Source: a virus. From it: a stretch of DNA of 64,000 nt. The notes under the pieces are model-generated. The model was not told the origin of the DNA and made no database searches. It saw nothing but the letters and a program-made list of their open reading frames with translations. Below are positions 16,160-25,236 of this stretch, piece after piece. Positions within the stretch are counted from its first letter, which is position 1. Each line of letters starts with the position of its first letter. The stretch lies in the IMG/VR virus record IMGVR_UViG_3300030419_007641, positions 132,878-196,877 of that record, one strand, 5' to 3'. Position numbers and translations under genes: made by a program.

Positions 16160-16870
16160 ATGGATAGTAATTCCTTAGGTATAATTCAGCCTGGTAAATT
16201 AGGAGATTTAATTATAGTATTACCTGCTGCAAAATATTTGTATGATAAGGGCTATACAATATATTGGCCCGTATACGAGCAATTTGCTAATATGTTCAAC
16301 GAAGTTGTTGATTATGTTAATTTTATTCCTGTAACCGATAATGTTTATAAATGTGTTGAAGAATCTTATAAAAAATTACATGATCTAAACGTAACTAATA
16401 TTAAAGATATTGCAGCAACTTTTCCAGGTAGTACATCGACAGACGAATATGTAGAGTTAGGTGACGGTAAGATACAGCCTTTTGATGTTTTTAAATATGA
16501 TAAGCTAGGAGTACCTATAGAAGAAAAATGGAATATAACAGTTAACAGAAATTACCAAGAAGAAGAAAAACTCTATAAAAAATTGGTAAACAACGAAAAA
16601 TATGCAGTAGTATGTTTACGGCATTCTAGAGGGGAATTAAATGTTAAATTTAATGAATCCGACGGGCAAATTATTCACATAACAGATGATTATAATATTT
16701 TTTATTGGCTAAAAATTTTAGAAAACGCACATACAATAGCATTAGTTGAAAGCAGTATGTCTAACTTGGTAGAACAATTTAGCTTCGATTGTAAAAAGAT
16801 ATTGTTTCGAAAGATTGATAATTATTTTATGAAATTACCGGTCATGAAAAATAAGTGGAAAATAGTATGA
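16160..16870 (+). CDS. GT9-like heptosyltransferase family protein
   Basis: About 236 residues from the ATG at 16160 (a frame starting at 16127 overlaps upstream). SLGIIQPGKLGDLIIVLPAAKYLYDKGY is close to the N-terminal signature of ADP-heptose:LPS heptosyltransferases (GT9, GT-B fold). The C-terminal half has a VVCLRHSRG strand and an ALVESSMSNLVEQF segment like the donor-site region. It is shorter than bacterial WaaC/WaaF (about 320-350 residues). This matters because a leftward operon at 24.9-28 kb looks like a heptose-activation pathway. Confidence 0.6.
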   Translation: MDSNSLGIIQPGKLGDLIIVLPAAKYLYDKGYTIYWPVYEQFANMFNEVVDYVNFIPVTDNVYKCVEESYKKLHDLNVTNIKDIAATFPGSTSTDEYVELGDGKIQPFDVFKYDKLGVPIEEKWNITVNRNYQEEEKLYKKLVNNEKYAVVCLRHSRGELNVKFNESDGQIIHITDDYNIFYWLKILENAHTIALVESSMSNLVEQFSFDCKKILFRKIDNYFMKLPVMKNKWKIV

Positions 16871-17652
16871 CAAGAGTAGCATTTACAATAATATTAAACG
16901 GCTATAAACACTTAGTTCATAACAATTACTATGAAACGATGTGTAAAAATTTTGATTTATGGGTAATAGTCGAAGGGGTAGCTAATCCTGGTGGATCAAC
17001 AGAGTGGTGCAATAAGCTTAGTGATACCTTTCATAATAATTTTATATCAAACGACGGTACTTCTGAATTTTTAGATAAAAATAAAAAAGAAAACGTTATT
17101 ATTGTTCGACCTAATGACAGACCATGGCATAGTAAAGATGAGCAAGTTAATGCTGCTATTAAACATATTAAACAAAGAGTTAAAGAATGTTTTTTATGGC
17201 AAATAGATATAGACGAACAATGGGAATTAGAGCAGCTAAAAACAGCAGAGACAAAGCTTATTGAAAATAATGGAAAAACTGGTTGCTTTTTTTGTAATTA
17301 TTTTGTAGGTCCTAATCAACAGGTATTTGGAGAATGGGGCGAGGGTAGAAATGAACCATATAGAAGACTATGGCACTGGTGCGGTGAAAATTTTAAAACA
17401 CACGAGCCACCACAATTAGATGGCAAAAATGGTCCCGGTCTATTTTTACCAGTTAGATTTAATCATTACGCATATTATTTTAAGGAAGATGTAAAATTTA
17501 AAGAACAGTATTACGGTAACTATGATGGGTTATATGATAGGTGGAAAGCTGTACAAACAAATAGAGACATTATTCCAATTAGTCAGTTATTAGGTCCAAA
17601 CTTAAGGTGGAGTTATACAAATACTATTATAAAATATACTAATGATTATTGA
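16867..17652 (+). CDS. Glycosyltransferase-like protein (GT-A)
   Basis: About 261 residues from the ATG at 16867, which overlaps the upstream stop as ATGA. FTIILNGYKHLVHNNYYE, LWVIVEG and CFLWQIDIDEQWE (Asp-Ile-Asp) indicate a GT-A fold with a DxD-like site. HWSKDEQVN-type residues (WHSKDEQVNAAI) precede it as in glycan transferases of GT2/GT17 type. Donor and acceptor unknown. Confidence 0.6.
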   Translation: MTRVAFTIILNGYKHLVHNNYYETMCKNFDLWVIVEGVANPGGSTEWCNKLSDTFHNNFISNDGTSEFLDKNKKENVIIVRPNDRPWHSKDEQVNAAIKHIKQRVKECFLWQIDIDEQWELEQLKTAETKLIENNGKTGCFFCNYFVGPNQQVFGEWGEGRNEPYRRLWHWCGENFKTHEPPQLDGKNGPGLFLPVRFNHYAYYFKEDVKFKEQYYGNYDGLYDRWKAVQTNRDIIPISQLLGPNLRWSYTNTIIKYTNDY

Positions 17653-18466
17653 CGGAAATAATTTAATAGGTCATTATCTTAAAAAAAATAAGCCGTTTGC
17701 TGCTGGTAAGATAGGAGGTAACGAACTTCAAATTCTATATTACTCAATAGTTAAGGCTAATCCTTGGGGACCTCAATTTATAAAAGAGGTTGAAGATGTA
17801 GCAGGGATGTATCCAATGAATGAAGAAACTGCGGACTGGTTTACAGAAACTCTCTTAAATGATATTAAGGACTTAGATCTAATACCCAAGTGGAATAGAG
17901 TAATACCAGATTTTGAAAAATATATATTCGAGAGATACTGCCCGGGCACACATGTTACAAAATTACAGCATTTAGAACCTTATTTTTTTGATAAGCCATG
18001 GACACGTTATTTGGAGGGGAAGCGTGTAGCAGTCTTTTCACCTTTTGCTAGCTCTATAAAGAAAAATTTTAAAAATTTAGACAAAATTTGGAATAATAAA
18101 ATTCAGCCTAATTTTGATTTAATTCCTATAAAATACCCGACCTCTATTCCTATTACTGAAAATTCATCATATAAATTATCACGAGAAATTTACAATGAAT
18201 TTTTACAAAAAGTTAGAGAAGTAGAATTTGATGTAGGTATTTTCGGTACTGGTCACACGGGATTACTATTTGCATTAGAATGTAAAAGGCTAGGTAAAGC
18301 AGGAATTCACCTAGGCGGGCCAACGCAAATACTATTTGGAATAAAAGGTAATAGGTGGCAAGAAATAGAAGAATTTTCACCATTTTTTAATGATTATTGG
18401 ACCAAACCTCTACAGAGCGAAACACCTAAAAAAGTAGATTTAGTAGAGGGGGCATGCTATTGGTAA
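17642..18466 (+). CDS. GT-D-like glycosyltransferase candidate
   Basis: 274 residues. The segment FAAGKIGGNELQILYY resembles the DxE/GDGE region of GT-D fold (DUF1792-type) transferases, and VGIFGTGHTGLLFALECKRLGKAGIHLGG near the C-terminus, then GNRWQE, fits that fold's last strand-helix and terminal motif. The acidic DxE itself is weakly preserved, so assignment is tentative. It starts 11 bases inside the upstream gene. Confidence 0.45.
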   Translation: MIIDGNNLIGHYLKKNKPFAAGKIGGNELQILYYSIVKANPWGPQFIKEVEDVAGMYPMNEETADWFTETLLNDIKDLDLIPKWNRVIPDFEKYIFERYCPGTHVTKLQHLEPYFFDKPWTRYLEGKRVAVFSPFASSIKKNFKNLDKIWNNKIQPNFDLIPIKYPTSIPITENSSYKLSREIYNEFLQKVREVEFDVGIFGTGHTGLLFALECKRLGKAGIHLGGPTQILFGIKGNRWQEIEEFSPFFNDYWTKPLQSETPKKVDLVEGACYW

Positions 18467-18467
18467 A

Positions 18468-19241
18468 ATGAGTGTTGTAGTTCAATTTAACCCAGCTGGT
18501 AGAATGGGTAACAGAATGTTTCAGTATGCCGCGGGGTATATTTTAGCTACTAAAGGAAACAAAACACTCTATCACGACGGGTTGCCAAATTTTGGCATTT
18601 CACCTCATCAAGATAAAGTTGTTGCTACTCCACCAGTCATTGACGTTTATAGAAAATGGGGGGAAAATGATGCAGACATGGACCTTTTAATTAACCACCC
18701 GGGTACAATTATTATTAATTCCTTTCTGCAAAAAAGTAGGCACTTTATAAATTATAGAGATATGTTAAGAGAGGCATTTAGTATAAAACCTCGTGAAATT
18801 TTAAATAAAGAACACCTGGTTGTACATGTCCGTGAAACGGATTATAAAGAAATTAAATGTTTTTTAGGTTATGATTTTTATAAATCAATGATTAATAATT
18901 CTGGATTTACTAAAATTAAAATAGTAACAGATAATTCAGATTGTGAAACGGTTAAAAAATTAATTAGTGATGGGTGCGAATTAGTTAGTGAAGGGTATGT
19001 AGACAAATTTGAATTTCATAGTAATGAGAGATCAATAAATGACTTTAAAACTCTACTTTATAGTGAAAATATAGCTCTATCTCAATCATCTTTTTCTTGG
19101 TGGACTGCCTTTTTAGGTTACCATAAAAAAATTATTTTTCCCTTTTCCTCAAAAGTCAAAATGTGGCCCGTAAATCCAGGTCGCGACGATGTAGATCTAT
19201 ATTTTGATTTTAATGGCGAATCAACTAAGTACGTACTATAG
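18468..19241 (+). CDS. GT11-like alpha-1,2-fucosyltransferase family protein
   Basis: 257 residues. GRMGNRMFQYAAGYILA near the start, VVHVRETDYKEI in the middle (the HxRRxDY motif I, here HVRETDY) and ALSQSSFSWWTAFLG (the SNSSFSWW motif) are the three conserved motifs of GT11 enzymes, which transfer fucose from GDP-fucose. The second arginine of motif I is Glu here, so donor preference could differ. One base after the upstream stop. Confidence 0.8.
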   Translation: MSVVVQFNPAGRMGNRMFQYAAGYILATKGNKTLYHDGLPNFGISPHQDKVVATPPVIDVYRKWGENDADMDLLINHPGTIIINSFLQKSRHFINYRDMLREAFSIKPREILNKEHLVVHVRETDYKEIKCFLGYDFYKSMINNSGFTKIKIVTDNSDCETVKKLISDGCELVSEGYVDKFEFHSNERSINDFKTLLYSENIALSQSSFSWWTAFLGYHKKIIFPFSSKVKMWPVNPGRDDVDLYFDFNGESTKYVL

Positions 19242-19244
19242 TAA

Positions 19245-20093
19245 ATGTCAGATAAAACTAATTTTATTTTATTTCATAAGGGAAATAATCTCCCGCAACA
19301 TATAAAAGTTTGCGTAGATCAAATTAGAAAAACGCAGACCAACTACAATATATTTTTTTTAACTAATTTAAACGTAGATAGTAATAACGTCAATATAATT
19401 GATATTAGTAAGTATAGTATACCTTTAAATGAGATTACATACTATAGGGAACATCAAGATCCGTTATGGCGAACTGCTTTTGAACGACTTTTTTATATTA
19501 ATGAATTTATTAAAGATAGTAAATTAACTAATATAGTTCACTTTGATAATGATGTTTTGATATATAAAAATATTGCAGATATTTCTATACTGTTAAATGA
19601 TAATATACCTAATATAGGTTTAACACCACATAAAAAAGACGAATTAGTATGCGGATTTATGTTCATAAAAAATAGTAACTCACTAGAACAAGTGTGTGAA
19701 GAATTGTTAAATCTTGCTATACTCGGGGAAACCAAATTAGAAGAAATGCTTCAAAGTATGCCCCATGAAATGAGACTGCTAGGCCACTTGCAAAATAATA
19801 TACTAAAAGATAAAGTAATTACCTCTTTGCCTGTTTCCCCTATCGAACCAGGCAATAACTTGTTTAATATATTTCAAGGTGTTTTTGATCCTAGCTCATA
19901 TGGTCAATTTTTTGGTTTAGATAATACAATTCATCCTGATGGCGCCAATCGATTTATTGATAGGTATATTAATAAGGAGCTAGCTCCTGTATTTGATAAA
20001 TACGACCCCTATGTACTGTGGGATAATAAAAGAATACCTATTTTTAATTTACACATACACAATAAACATCTTGATCGGTATGCTAGCAGGTGA
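19245..20093 (+). CDS. GT-A glycosyltransferase-like protein with DND site
   Basis: 282 residues. The N-terminal FILFHKGNNLP, the ERLFYINEFI helix and IVHFDNDVLIYKN (Asp-Asn-Asp as DxD) fit GT-A enzymes such as GT32-like or DUF5672-like transferases. LGHLQNNIL and LHIHNKHL near the C-terminus may bind metal or acceptor. Four bases separate it from the upstream gene. Confidence 0.6.
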   Translation: MSDKTNFILFHKGNNLPQHIKVCVDQIRKTQTNYNIFFLTNLNVDSNNVNIIDISKYSIPLNEITYYREHQDPLWRTAFERLFYINEFIKDSKLTNIVHFDNDVLIYKNIADISILLNDNIPNIGLTPHKKDELVCGFMFIKNSNSLEQVCEELLNLAILGETKLEEMLQSMPHEMRLLGHLQNNILKDKVITSLPVSPIEPGNNLFNIFQGVFDPSSYGQFFGLDNTIHPDGANRFIDRYINKELAPVFDKYDPYVLWDNKRIPIFNLHIHNKHLDRYASR

Positions 20094-20901
20094 ACAATTT
20101 CAGACATTATGCGATATAGGATTTTATACAGAAACTAATTGTATTATTGAAGATCAAAATAACGCGTTAAAGCAGAACATACATAAAATATCTAATGTAA
20201 GTACTGAAGATATTAAAAAATATAAAACAATTTTTATTTATACACATTTTGTGCATGACTTTATGCACAAGTTTTTAGACCATTTAGATAACGCTACTAT
20301 AGTAACGCACAACTCAGATCACAGTATAACTCATGAATATTTACAGTATCTTAACCACAGCAACATAAACAAATGGTTCTGTCAAAATAGGGAGACATCA
20401 CATCCAAAATTATTTTCAATACCTATTGGGATAGCTAACAGTCAATGGCCACATGGTAACCAATACATTCTTAAAAGTATACAAGAAAATAATACTACAA
20501 AAGCAAATTTAGTATATAAAAATTTTCAAGTAGATACTAATCATGGAGAGCGCACTATATGTAACCATATTACTACCAATAATGGTATATTAATGTGTAG
20601 TAATACATCGCAAGAAGAATATTGGAATAATATTAAAAAAAGTTTGTTTGTTATATCCCCGCCGGGTAATGGTATTGATTGCCATCGTATTTGGGAGTGT
20701 TTATATTTGCAGTCTGTACCGGTAGTAAAATACCACGAGTCATTTTCCCAATTTACACACCTACCTATTTTGTTTATTGATGATTGGAATAAAGTAACAG
20801 TAGAGTTCTTAAAGTCTAAAATTGAAGATTTTACAAATACTGACTTTAATATTCCCGATCTCACTTTAAAATATTGGAAAGATAAAATAATAAATGGTTA
20901 A
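20080..20901 (+). CDS. Exostosin-like (GT47) glycosyltransferase
   Basis: About 273 residues from the ATG at 20080; the longer frame from 19993 lies inside the upstream gene. The segment SLFVISPPGNGIDCHRIWECLYLQSVPVV is the donor-binding signature of the exostosin/GT47 C-terminal lobe (FxxxPxGxGxDxxRxxEAL). A related segment occurs in the gene at 28145. A GT-B fold is expected; substrate is unknown. Confidence 0.65.
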   Translation: MLAGEQFQTLCDIGFYTETNCIIEDQNNALKQNIHKISNVSTEDIKKYKTIFIYTHFVHDFMHKFLDHLDNATIVTHNSDHSITHEYLQYLNHSNINKWFCQNRETSHPKLFSIPIGIANSQWPHGNQYILKSIQENNTTKANLVYKNFQVDTNHGERTICNHITTNNGILMCSNTSQEEYWNNIKKSLFVISPPGNGIDCHRIWECLYLQSVPVVKYHESFSQFTHLPILFIDDWNKVTVEFLKSKIEDFTNTDFNIPDLTLKYWKDKIING

Positions 20902-21925
20902 GAACATTCCTAGAGTTAGAAAAAAATTTAAAGCTGGTTATACATACCTTAATAGGAATATGATAATGGATTGTCACCCAGATCATATTTACCATAAGTT
21001 AATAAACACGTTTAAAGTTGAGGACCTACATCAATACCCAGATATGTTTCCGCCGTATGAGATTTTAAGCAAATATTTAAATGTTAGTGAAGATCAATTA
21101 TTATTAACCCGGGGGGTTGAAGGTTCAATTAAAACAATTTTTGAATCGTTAAATTTAAGTGGTGAATGTGTTGGGGTATTTGTACCCACATGTGCTATGT
21201 TTAAAGTATATGCTGATGTTTTTAATGTAAACTTTATACCTATTAAAGGACAAGCACCGGAATACAATATTAGTGTGCAGCAAGTTAAAAATGTAATACC
21301 AAAAATTAAAGTACTTTTTTTGACAAACCCAATGTCTCATTTAGAAAATTGTTTTTCTAATGAAGAGTTACAAGATCTAATTTATTTTTGTGAGAAGCAC
21401 AATGTTTTAGTTTTTTTAGATGAGGTATATACCGGGTGGGAAAATAAAAGTTATTTACCATTTTTAGAAAAACACGATAATCTTATTATATCCTCAAGCT
21501 TTTCTAAAATTGGATTTCCTTCAATAAAAACTGGCTGGCTAGCTTGTAATAAAAAATTAAAATGTCAACTTGAAGCTACGAGAGGAGCTTACGAACTAGA
21601 TTATTTCTCAAATAAAACTCTAGAATTTATTATTAATAACAAGGACTATTTTAAAGAACTAAAGAAAAATCTTTTAATCACAAAGAAAAAGTGGATTGAG
21701 TACTTCTCTGCTAATAGTAATTTTACTGTATATAATTCATCATTATATACTATAAGATTATACTCCGAAAATAAAGAGTTGGTCAAACATATATACGATA
21801 ATTTATATTCAAAAAAAATTGTAGTAAATGTACTCGATGAAACTAATTTACAATTCTCAGTATCTACAAATCAAGAAATAGAGAAATTGATTTTTAATGA
21901 AATTAAGGTAAATACTGACAAGTAA
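20894..21925 (+). CDS. PLP-dependent aminotransferase, class I/II (HisC-like)
   Basis: 343 residues. The fold-type I order is visible: LLLTRGVEGSIKTIF (cofactor phosphate region), LFLTNPMSHLEN (Asn-Pro), VLVFLDEVYTGW (Asp-X-X-Tyr), and SSSFSKIGFPSIKTGWL with the PLP-binding lysine. It resembles histidinol-phosphate aminotransferase-like enzymes more than the DegT family that makes amino sugars. In this cassette it may supply an amino compound for glycan decoration; that is inference. Confidence 0.75.
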   Translation: MVKNIPRVRKKFKAGYTYLNRNMIMDCHPDHIYHKLINTFKVEDLHQYPDMFPPYEILSKYLNVSEDQLLLTRGVEGSIKTIFESLNLSGECVGVFVPTCAMFKVYADVFNVNFIPIKGQAPEYNISVQQVKNVIPKIKVLFLTNPMSHLENCFSNEELQDLIYFCEKHNVLVFLDEVYTGWENKSYLPFLEKHDNLIISSSFSKIGFPSIKTGWLACNKKLKCQLEATRGAYELDYFSNKTLEFIINNKDYFKELKKNLLITKKKWIEYFSANSNFTVYNSSLYTIRLYSENKELVKHIYDNLYSKKIVVNVLDETNLQFSVSTNQEIEKLIFNEIKVNTDK

Positions 21926-22278
21926 TGAAGGCTGGAAAAATATGGGGGGAGACAGAATTACTCCACGCTAATGGTGTTTTAGAGTTTCATAGAATCCAAT
22001 TTAAAGAAAGGGCCCAATGCTCAAAGCATAAACATCAATTTAAATGGAATGGATTTTTTGTAGAATCTGGAGAACTATTAGTTCGTGTATGGTCAAGAGA
22101 GGATGAAATTGATGTTGATGTTGTAGATACTATTTTAAAGCCAGGAGACTTTATGCAAGTTAAGCCTGGACTGTATCATCAATTCGAAGGTATAAAAGCA
22201 GGTGTTGCCTTTGAATTATATTGGGCAGAGTTTAACCATGGTGATATAATAAGAGAAACTTTTGGAAAGGAAATTTAA
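21925..22278 (+). CDS. Cupin protein (sugar-phosphate isomerase-like)
   Basis: 117 residues forming one cupin barrel. QCSKHKHQFKWNGFFVESGELLV is cupin motif 1 (His, His, Glu) and PGDFMQVKPGLYHQFEG is motif 2 with the metal His. Small cupins of this kind in polysaccharide clusters resemble the C-terminal domain of mannose-6-phosphate isomerase/GMP fusions or sugar epimerases. TAATG overlap with the aminotransferase suggests a shared substrate. Confidence 0.7.
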   Translation: MKAGKIWGETELLHANGVLEFHRIQFKERAQCSKHKHQFKWNGFFVESGELLVRVWSREDEIDVDVVDTILKPGDFMQVKPGLYHQFEGIKAGVAFELYWAEFNHGDIIRETFGKEI

Positions 22279-22280
22279 AG

Positions 22281-23258
22281 ATGACTAATTATAATTGTGT
22301 TTTATGTGGCAGTAAAGAACTAGAGCTTATTAGCTCAGTACGGGATAATGCTAAAAAGAAAATATATAAATGTAGTAAGTGTGGTATGATTCAACTGCAT
22401 CCGCGAATTACCACAAACCCAGATAAAGATCAGCCAAGCATTGATAATCAGGATGCTAATAGAATAACAGCTCCAATAGATTTAGAGAATAATAAAAAAA
22501 TATACAAAGGTAAGCTAGTAGGACACCCGGACATCCTACAATTAGCACACGTTCTAGAAAATGATTATGATAGATTTTTAGATCATGTAGCTAAATATAT
22601 TACTAAGGACCAGCCTTTAAACCTGCTAGATGTGGGGACAGGGTACGGTCATTTTCCGCACCTAGTACGGCACGATTACCCTAACATTGAAACATATGGA
22701 CTAGATTGCAACTACAGCAAACTAATGTATGGTAAAGAAACCTGTAACTTAGATTTTAATTTTATTTTTGATAAAATCGAAAATAATAAGTTTATAGAAT
22801 CTTATAGGGGCACATTTGATATCATAACATCGTGGCACGTGCTAGAGCATGTATACTATCCTGTTCTATGGATAGAAAATATTATGCAATTACTAAAAGA
22901 TGGCGGTGTTTTATTATTAGAATTCCCTAATGAAGATGATGAATTACTACAACAATCACCGGAATATTCAAAACTTATTCATTTTGAGGATCATGTAAAT
23001 TACTTTAATAAAGATACTGTAACAAAATTACTCATTGACTGTGGTATATCAAATTCTAATTTTACTGTGACTGGTGTTCAAAGATATGGTTTTTACAATT
23101 ATATTGACTGGATAAGATATGGTACAAAGGATAAGGTTAATGGTGATGATTATAGAAATATAAATAACCTCCCTAGGAGTAAATATGAAAAATCGTGGAT
23201 AGAGGAAAGAGAAAAAAACCTAACTAGCGACACATTGCTAGTTACTATTAAAAAATAA
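22281..23258 (+). CDS. SAM methyltransferase with N-terminal zinc ribbon
   Basis: 325 residues. Cys pairs CVLC and CSKC in the first 35 residues form a likely zinc ribbon. LLDVGTGYGHFPHLV is SAM motif I, and FDIITSWHVLEHVYYP plus LKDGGVLLLEFPNEDD are motifs II-III of Methyltransf_23. This architecture is found in sugar C-methyltransferases and glycan-cluster methyltransferases. Substrate unknown. Confidence 0.7.
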   Translation: MTNYNCVLCGSKELELISSVRDNAKKKIYKCSKCGMIQLHPRITTNPDKDQPSIDNQDANRITAPIDLENNKKIYKGKLVGHPDILQLAHVLENDYDRFLDHVAKYITKDQPLNLLDVGTGYGHFPHLVRHDYPNIETYGLDCNYSKLMYGKETCNLDFNFIFDKIENNKFIESYRGTFDIITSWHVLEHVYYPVLWIENIMQLLKDGGVLLLEFPNEDDELLQQSPEYSKLIHFEDHVNYFNKDTVTKLLIDCGISNSNFTVTGVQRYGFYNYIDWIRYGTKDKVNGDDYRNINNLPRSKYEKSWIEEREKNLTSDTLLVTIKK

Positions 23259-23262
23259 ACGT

Positions 23263-24210
23263 GTGGCAGAGCAAGAACATAAAAATAGTGGGTTTTTCTA
23301 TAAACCATCAGGGGTAGCTAATGAAGAAACTCGTAAATGGTTGCCTAGAGATTTTGACTCAAAACTAATTACACATAGTGTAAAAAGAAATATAGATAGA
23401 AAGCGAACTTCAATTGATCACGTACATATGGTCAACAATGTACCGTTGTTTAGCTGGGTGGAGCTAAATCTAAATGAGCTATGCAATCGTAAATGTGCAT
23501 TTTGTCCCCGGAGTGGAGATTACCCTAATCAAAATATTCATATGGACCCGGGTCTAGCTGCAGCTATCGCACTGCAATTAGACGAGTTAGATTTTTCCGG
23601 GACAGTTAACATTAGCGGTACCGGTGAACCTCTCTTAACAAGAAACCTTCTTGAGATTGTAAAGTGTTTCTGTGATAGGCAAATAAGCATTGAGATTGTA
23701 ACAAATGGAGATAAGTTAAAACCAGCACTTATAAAAGATTTATATTCAATAGGTCTTTCACAACTAGTTGTGAGTATGTATGATGGGCCGGAACAGATAG
23801 ATTATTTTAATAACCTGTTTAAAGAGTGTAAAATTGATAAGTCTAAATACACGCTTCGAGATCGCTGGTACAGTGAAGATGAAGACTTTGGTTTAATTTA
23901 TACCAACCGTACTGGCGCGCAAAAAGAACTTAAAAAGGCTGCAACTAGGCCTTGTTATTACCCGCACTATGCTTTGTATATAGATTGGAATGGAGATGTT
24001 TTACTTTGTTGTCAAGATATGTATAATCGAACAGTTAAGTTTGGAAATGTAGCAGAAAAACCTATCTTTGATATATGGAGGGATAAGCGGTTAAGTGATT
24101 TTAGAAATAAGCTTAAAAATGGTCAACGTTGTCTATCTCCTTGTACAAATTGTGACGCAAATGGAATGTTATTTGGAAAAAATCACGCAGCAAAATGGCA
24201 AACTATATAA
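23263..24210 (+). CDS. Radical SAM enzyme with SPASM-like domain
   Basis: 315 residues, GTG start. CNRKCAFC is a canonical CX3CX2C cluster motif, NISGTGEPLL is the GGEP-equivalent, and the C-terminal part (CYYPHYALYIDWNGDVLLCCQD ... GNV then CLSPCTNC) is the cysteine pattern of a SPASM domain holding an auxiliary Fe-S cluster. SPASM enzymes modify peptides, sugars or aminoglycosides. Within a glycosyltransferase cassette a sugar or acceptor modification is plausible, not proven. The next gene starts inside its end. Confidence 0.75.
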   Translation: MAEQEHKNSGFFYKPSGVANEETRKWLPRDFDSKLITHSVKRNIDRKRTSIDHVHMVNNVPLFSWVELNLNELCNRKCAFCPRSGDYPNQNIHMDPGLAAAIALQLDELDFSGTVNISGTGEPLLTRNLLEIVKCFCDRQISIEIVTNGDKLKPALIKDLYSIGLSQLVVSMYDGPEQIDYFNNLFKECKIDKSKYTLRDRWYSEDEDFGLIYTNRTGAQKELKKAATRPCYYPHYALYIDWNGDVLLCCQDMYNRTVKFGNVAEKPIFDIWRDKRLSDFRNKLKNGQRCLSPCTNCDANGMLFGKNHAAKWQTI

Positions 24211-24950
24211 AAAAATATATTAATAGACATAGAGGTAAGCGGGCAATAGTGTGTGGTACGGGCCCTTCATTAAATGATATAAATTTTAATTTATTATCAG
24301 ATGATATAATTATTTTTGCATGTAACCAATCAGTAACTGCTTTGGATAAATGCGATTACTTTTGTATAGCTGATAACGCAATAATTTGTATGGACTTTTT
24401 TGAACATGGCGCTGAAATAGCTAATGAAGTTATAGTTATGGGCCCATTCAATAATGCAGAGGACCTTATGAGTAACAATCATGATTCTAAACAAAGAAGT
24501 AAATTTGTGGAATTAATTAAAAATAAATCAAAATTTTTTCCTAGAGGTAGCATGCTACCTTTTAATAAAACCGGACCTATTCTAAAAGGGCCTCCAGGAG
24601 AAGATGTCGTTCACATAACTTCTCATTTTGCTTACCTTTTGGGGTGTAGGGAGATAATTTTAGCAGGGGTTGATCTTACAATAGATAACGGTATATACTG
24701 CGAGTCTACTATATATAAAGAAGAGGTGAGATGGGATGGGATAGCTCATTATAATAATAATGACTTATTAAGTAACTCCTTTAACGTGTGGCAGCAGATT
24801 AAAGAAAGTAGTAATGATGTGAAATTTCTAAACGCGTCGCCCCGTGGTAGATTAAATGAAATATTTGATTCAATACCAATCGAATCATTGTATACAGTTA
24901 ATCTGGATCACCAAAAAAAAGCCAATCCGACATTCCTTTATCGTCAATAA
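24195..24950 (+). CDS. DUF115/Cst-like glycosyltransferase-type protein
   Basis: 251 residues. KRAIVCGTGPSLNDINFNLL followed by IIFACNQS is the nucleotide-binding start of DUF115/MAF and CstII-like proteins (GxGPSL then a cNqs strand). HITSHFAYLLGCREIILAGVDL is the second conserved block. Such proteins transfer nonulosonic acids or related sugars. The 3' end overlaps the convergent HAD gene by 53 bases. Confidence 0.6.
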   Translation: MANYIKKYINRHRGKRAIVCGTGPSLNDINFNLLSDDIIIFACNQSVTALDKCDYFCIADNAIICMDFFEHGAEIANEVIVMGPFNNAEDLMSNNHDSKQRSKFVELIKNKSKFFPRGSMLPFNKTGPILKGPPGEDVVHITSHFAYLLGCREIILAGVDLTIDNGIYCESTIYKEEVRWDGIAHYNNNDLLSNSFNVWQQIKESSNDVKFLNASPRGRLNEIFDSIPIESLYTVNLDHQKKANPTFLYRQ

Positions 24951-25236
24951 ATTTGTCGGCTCCTGGCTTACCTAGGAACAGTTGATGGTATTTTACATTC
25001 CAAGAATCTAATTGCTTTTTGGTAAAGTCATACATTTCCTCATGAGCTTTAGCCTGATCATTATTAGTTCTACCCATGCCTCTAGCAGTCATAAAGAAAA
25101 TAGTATGACCCTGGTCATATAGCTCATTAACCTTTTCTATCCTTTTTGTATGCGGTGTACTTTTATCGTAAGGTCCTCCGTCGGGGCTATGACAAATAGT
25201 ATTGTCAATATCAAAGCAATAAGTTAATTTATCCAT
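24898..25236 (-). CDS. Small HAD-superfamily phosphatase
   Basis: 112 residues. TYCFDIDNTICHSPDGGPY is HAD motif I (Asp-X-Asp-Asn-Thr) and TIFFMTARG is motif II (Thr). GKPGADKFIDDKG gives the lysine and the acidic pair of motifs III-IV. The protein is cap-less and small, like sugar-phosphate phosphatases. It closes a leftward operon with transaldolase, cupin, HldE-like kinase and an RpiB-nucleotidylyltransferase fusion, so it could serve the 7-phosphatase step done by GmhB in heptose activation; sequence alone does not prove this. Confidence 0.75.
   Translation of the reverse strand: MDKLTYCFDIDNTICHSPDGGPYDKSTPHTKRIEKVNELYDQGHTIFFMTARGMGRTNNDQAKAHEEMYDFTKKQLDSWNVKYHQLFLGKPGADKFIDDKGMSDWLFFGDPD

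Noticed and set aside
24898-25236. Naming the small HAD protein GmhB
   Set aside because: It is much shorter than GmhB and lacks the zinc-binding Cys loop; only operon context suggests the same step.
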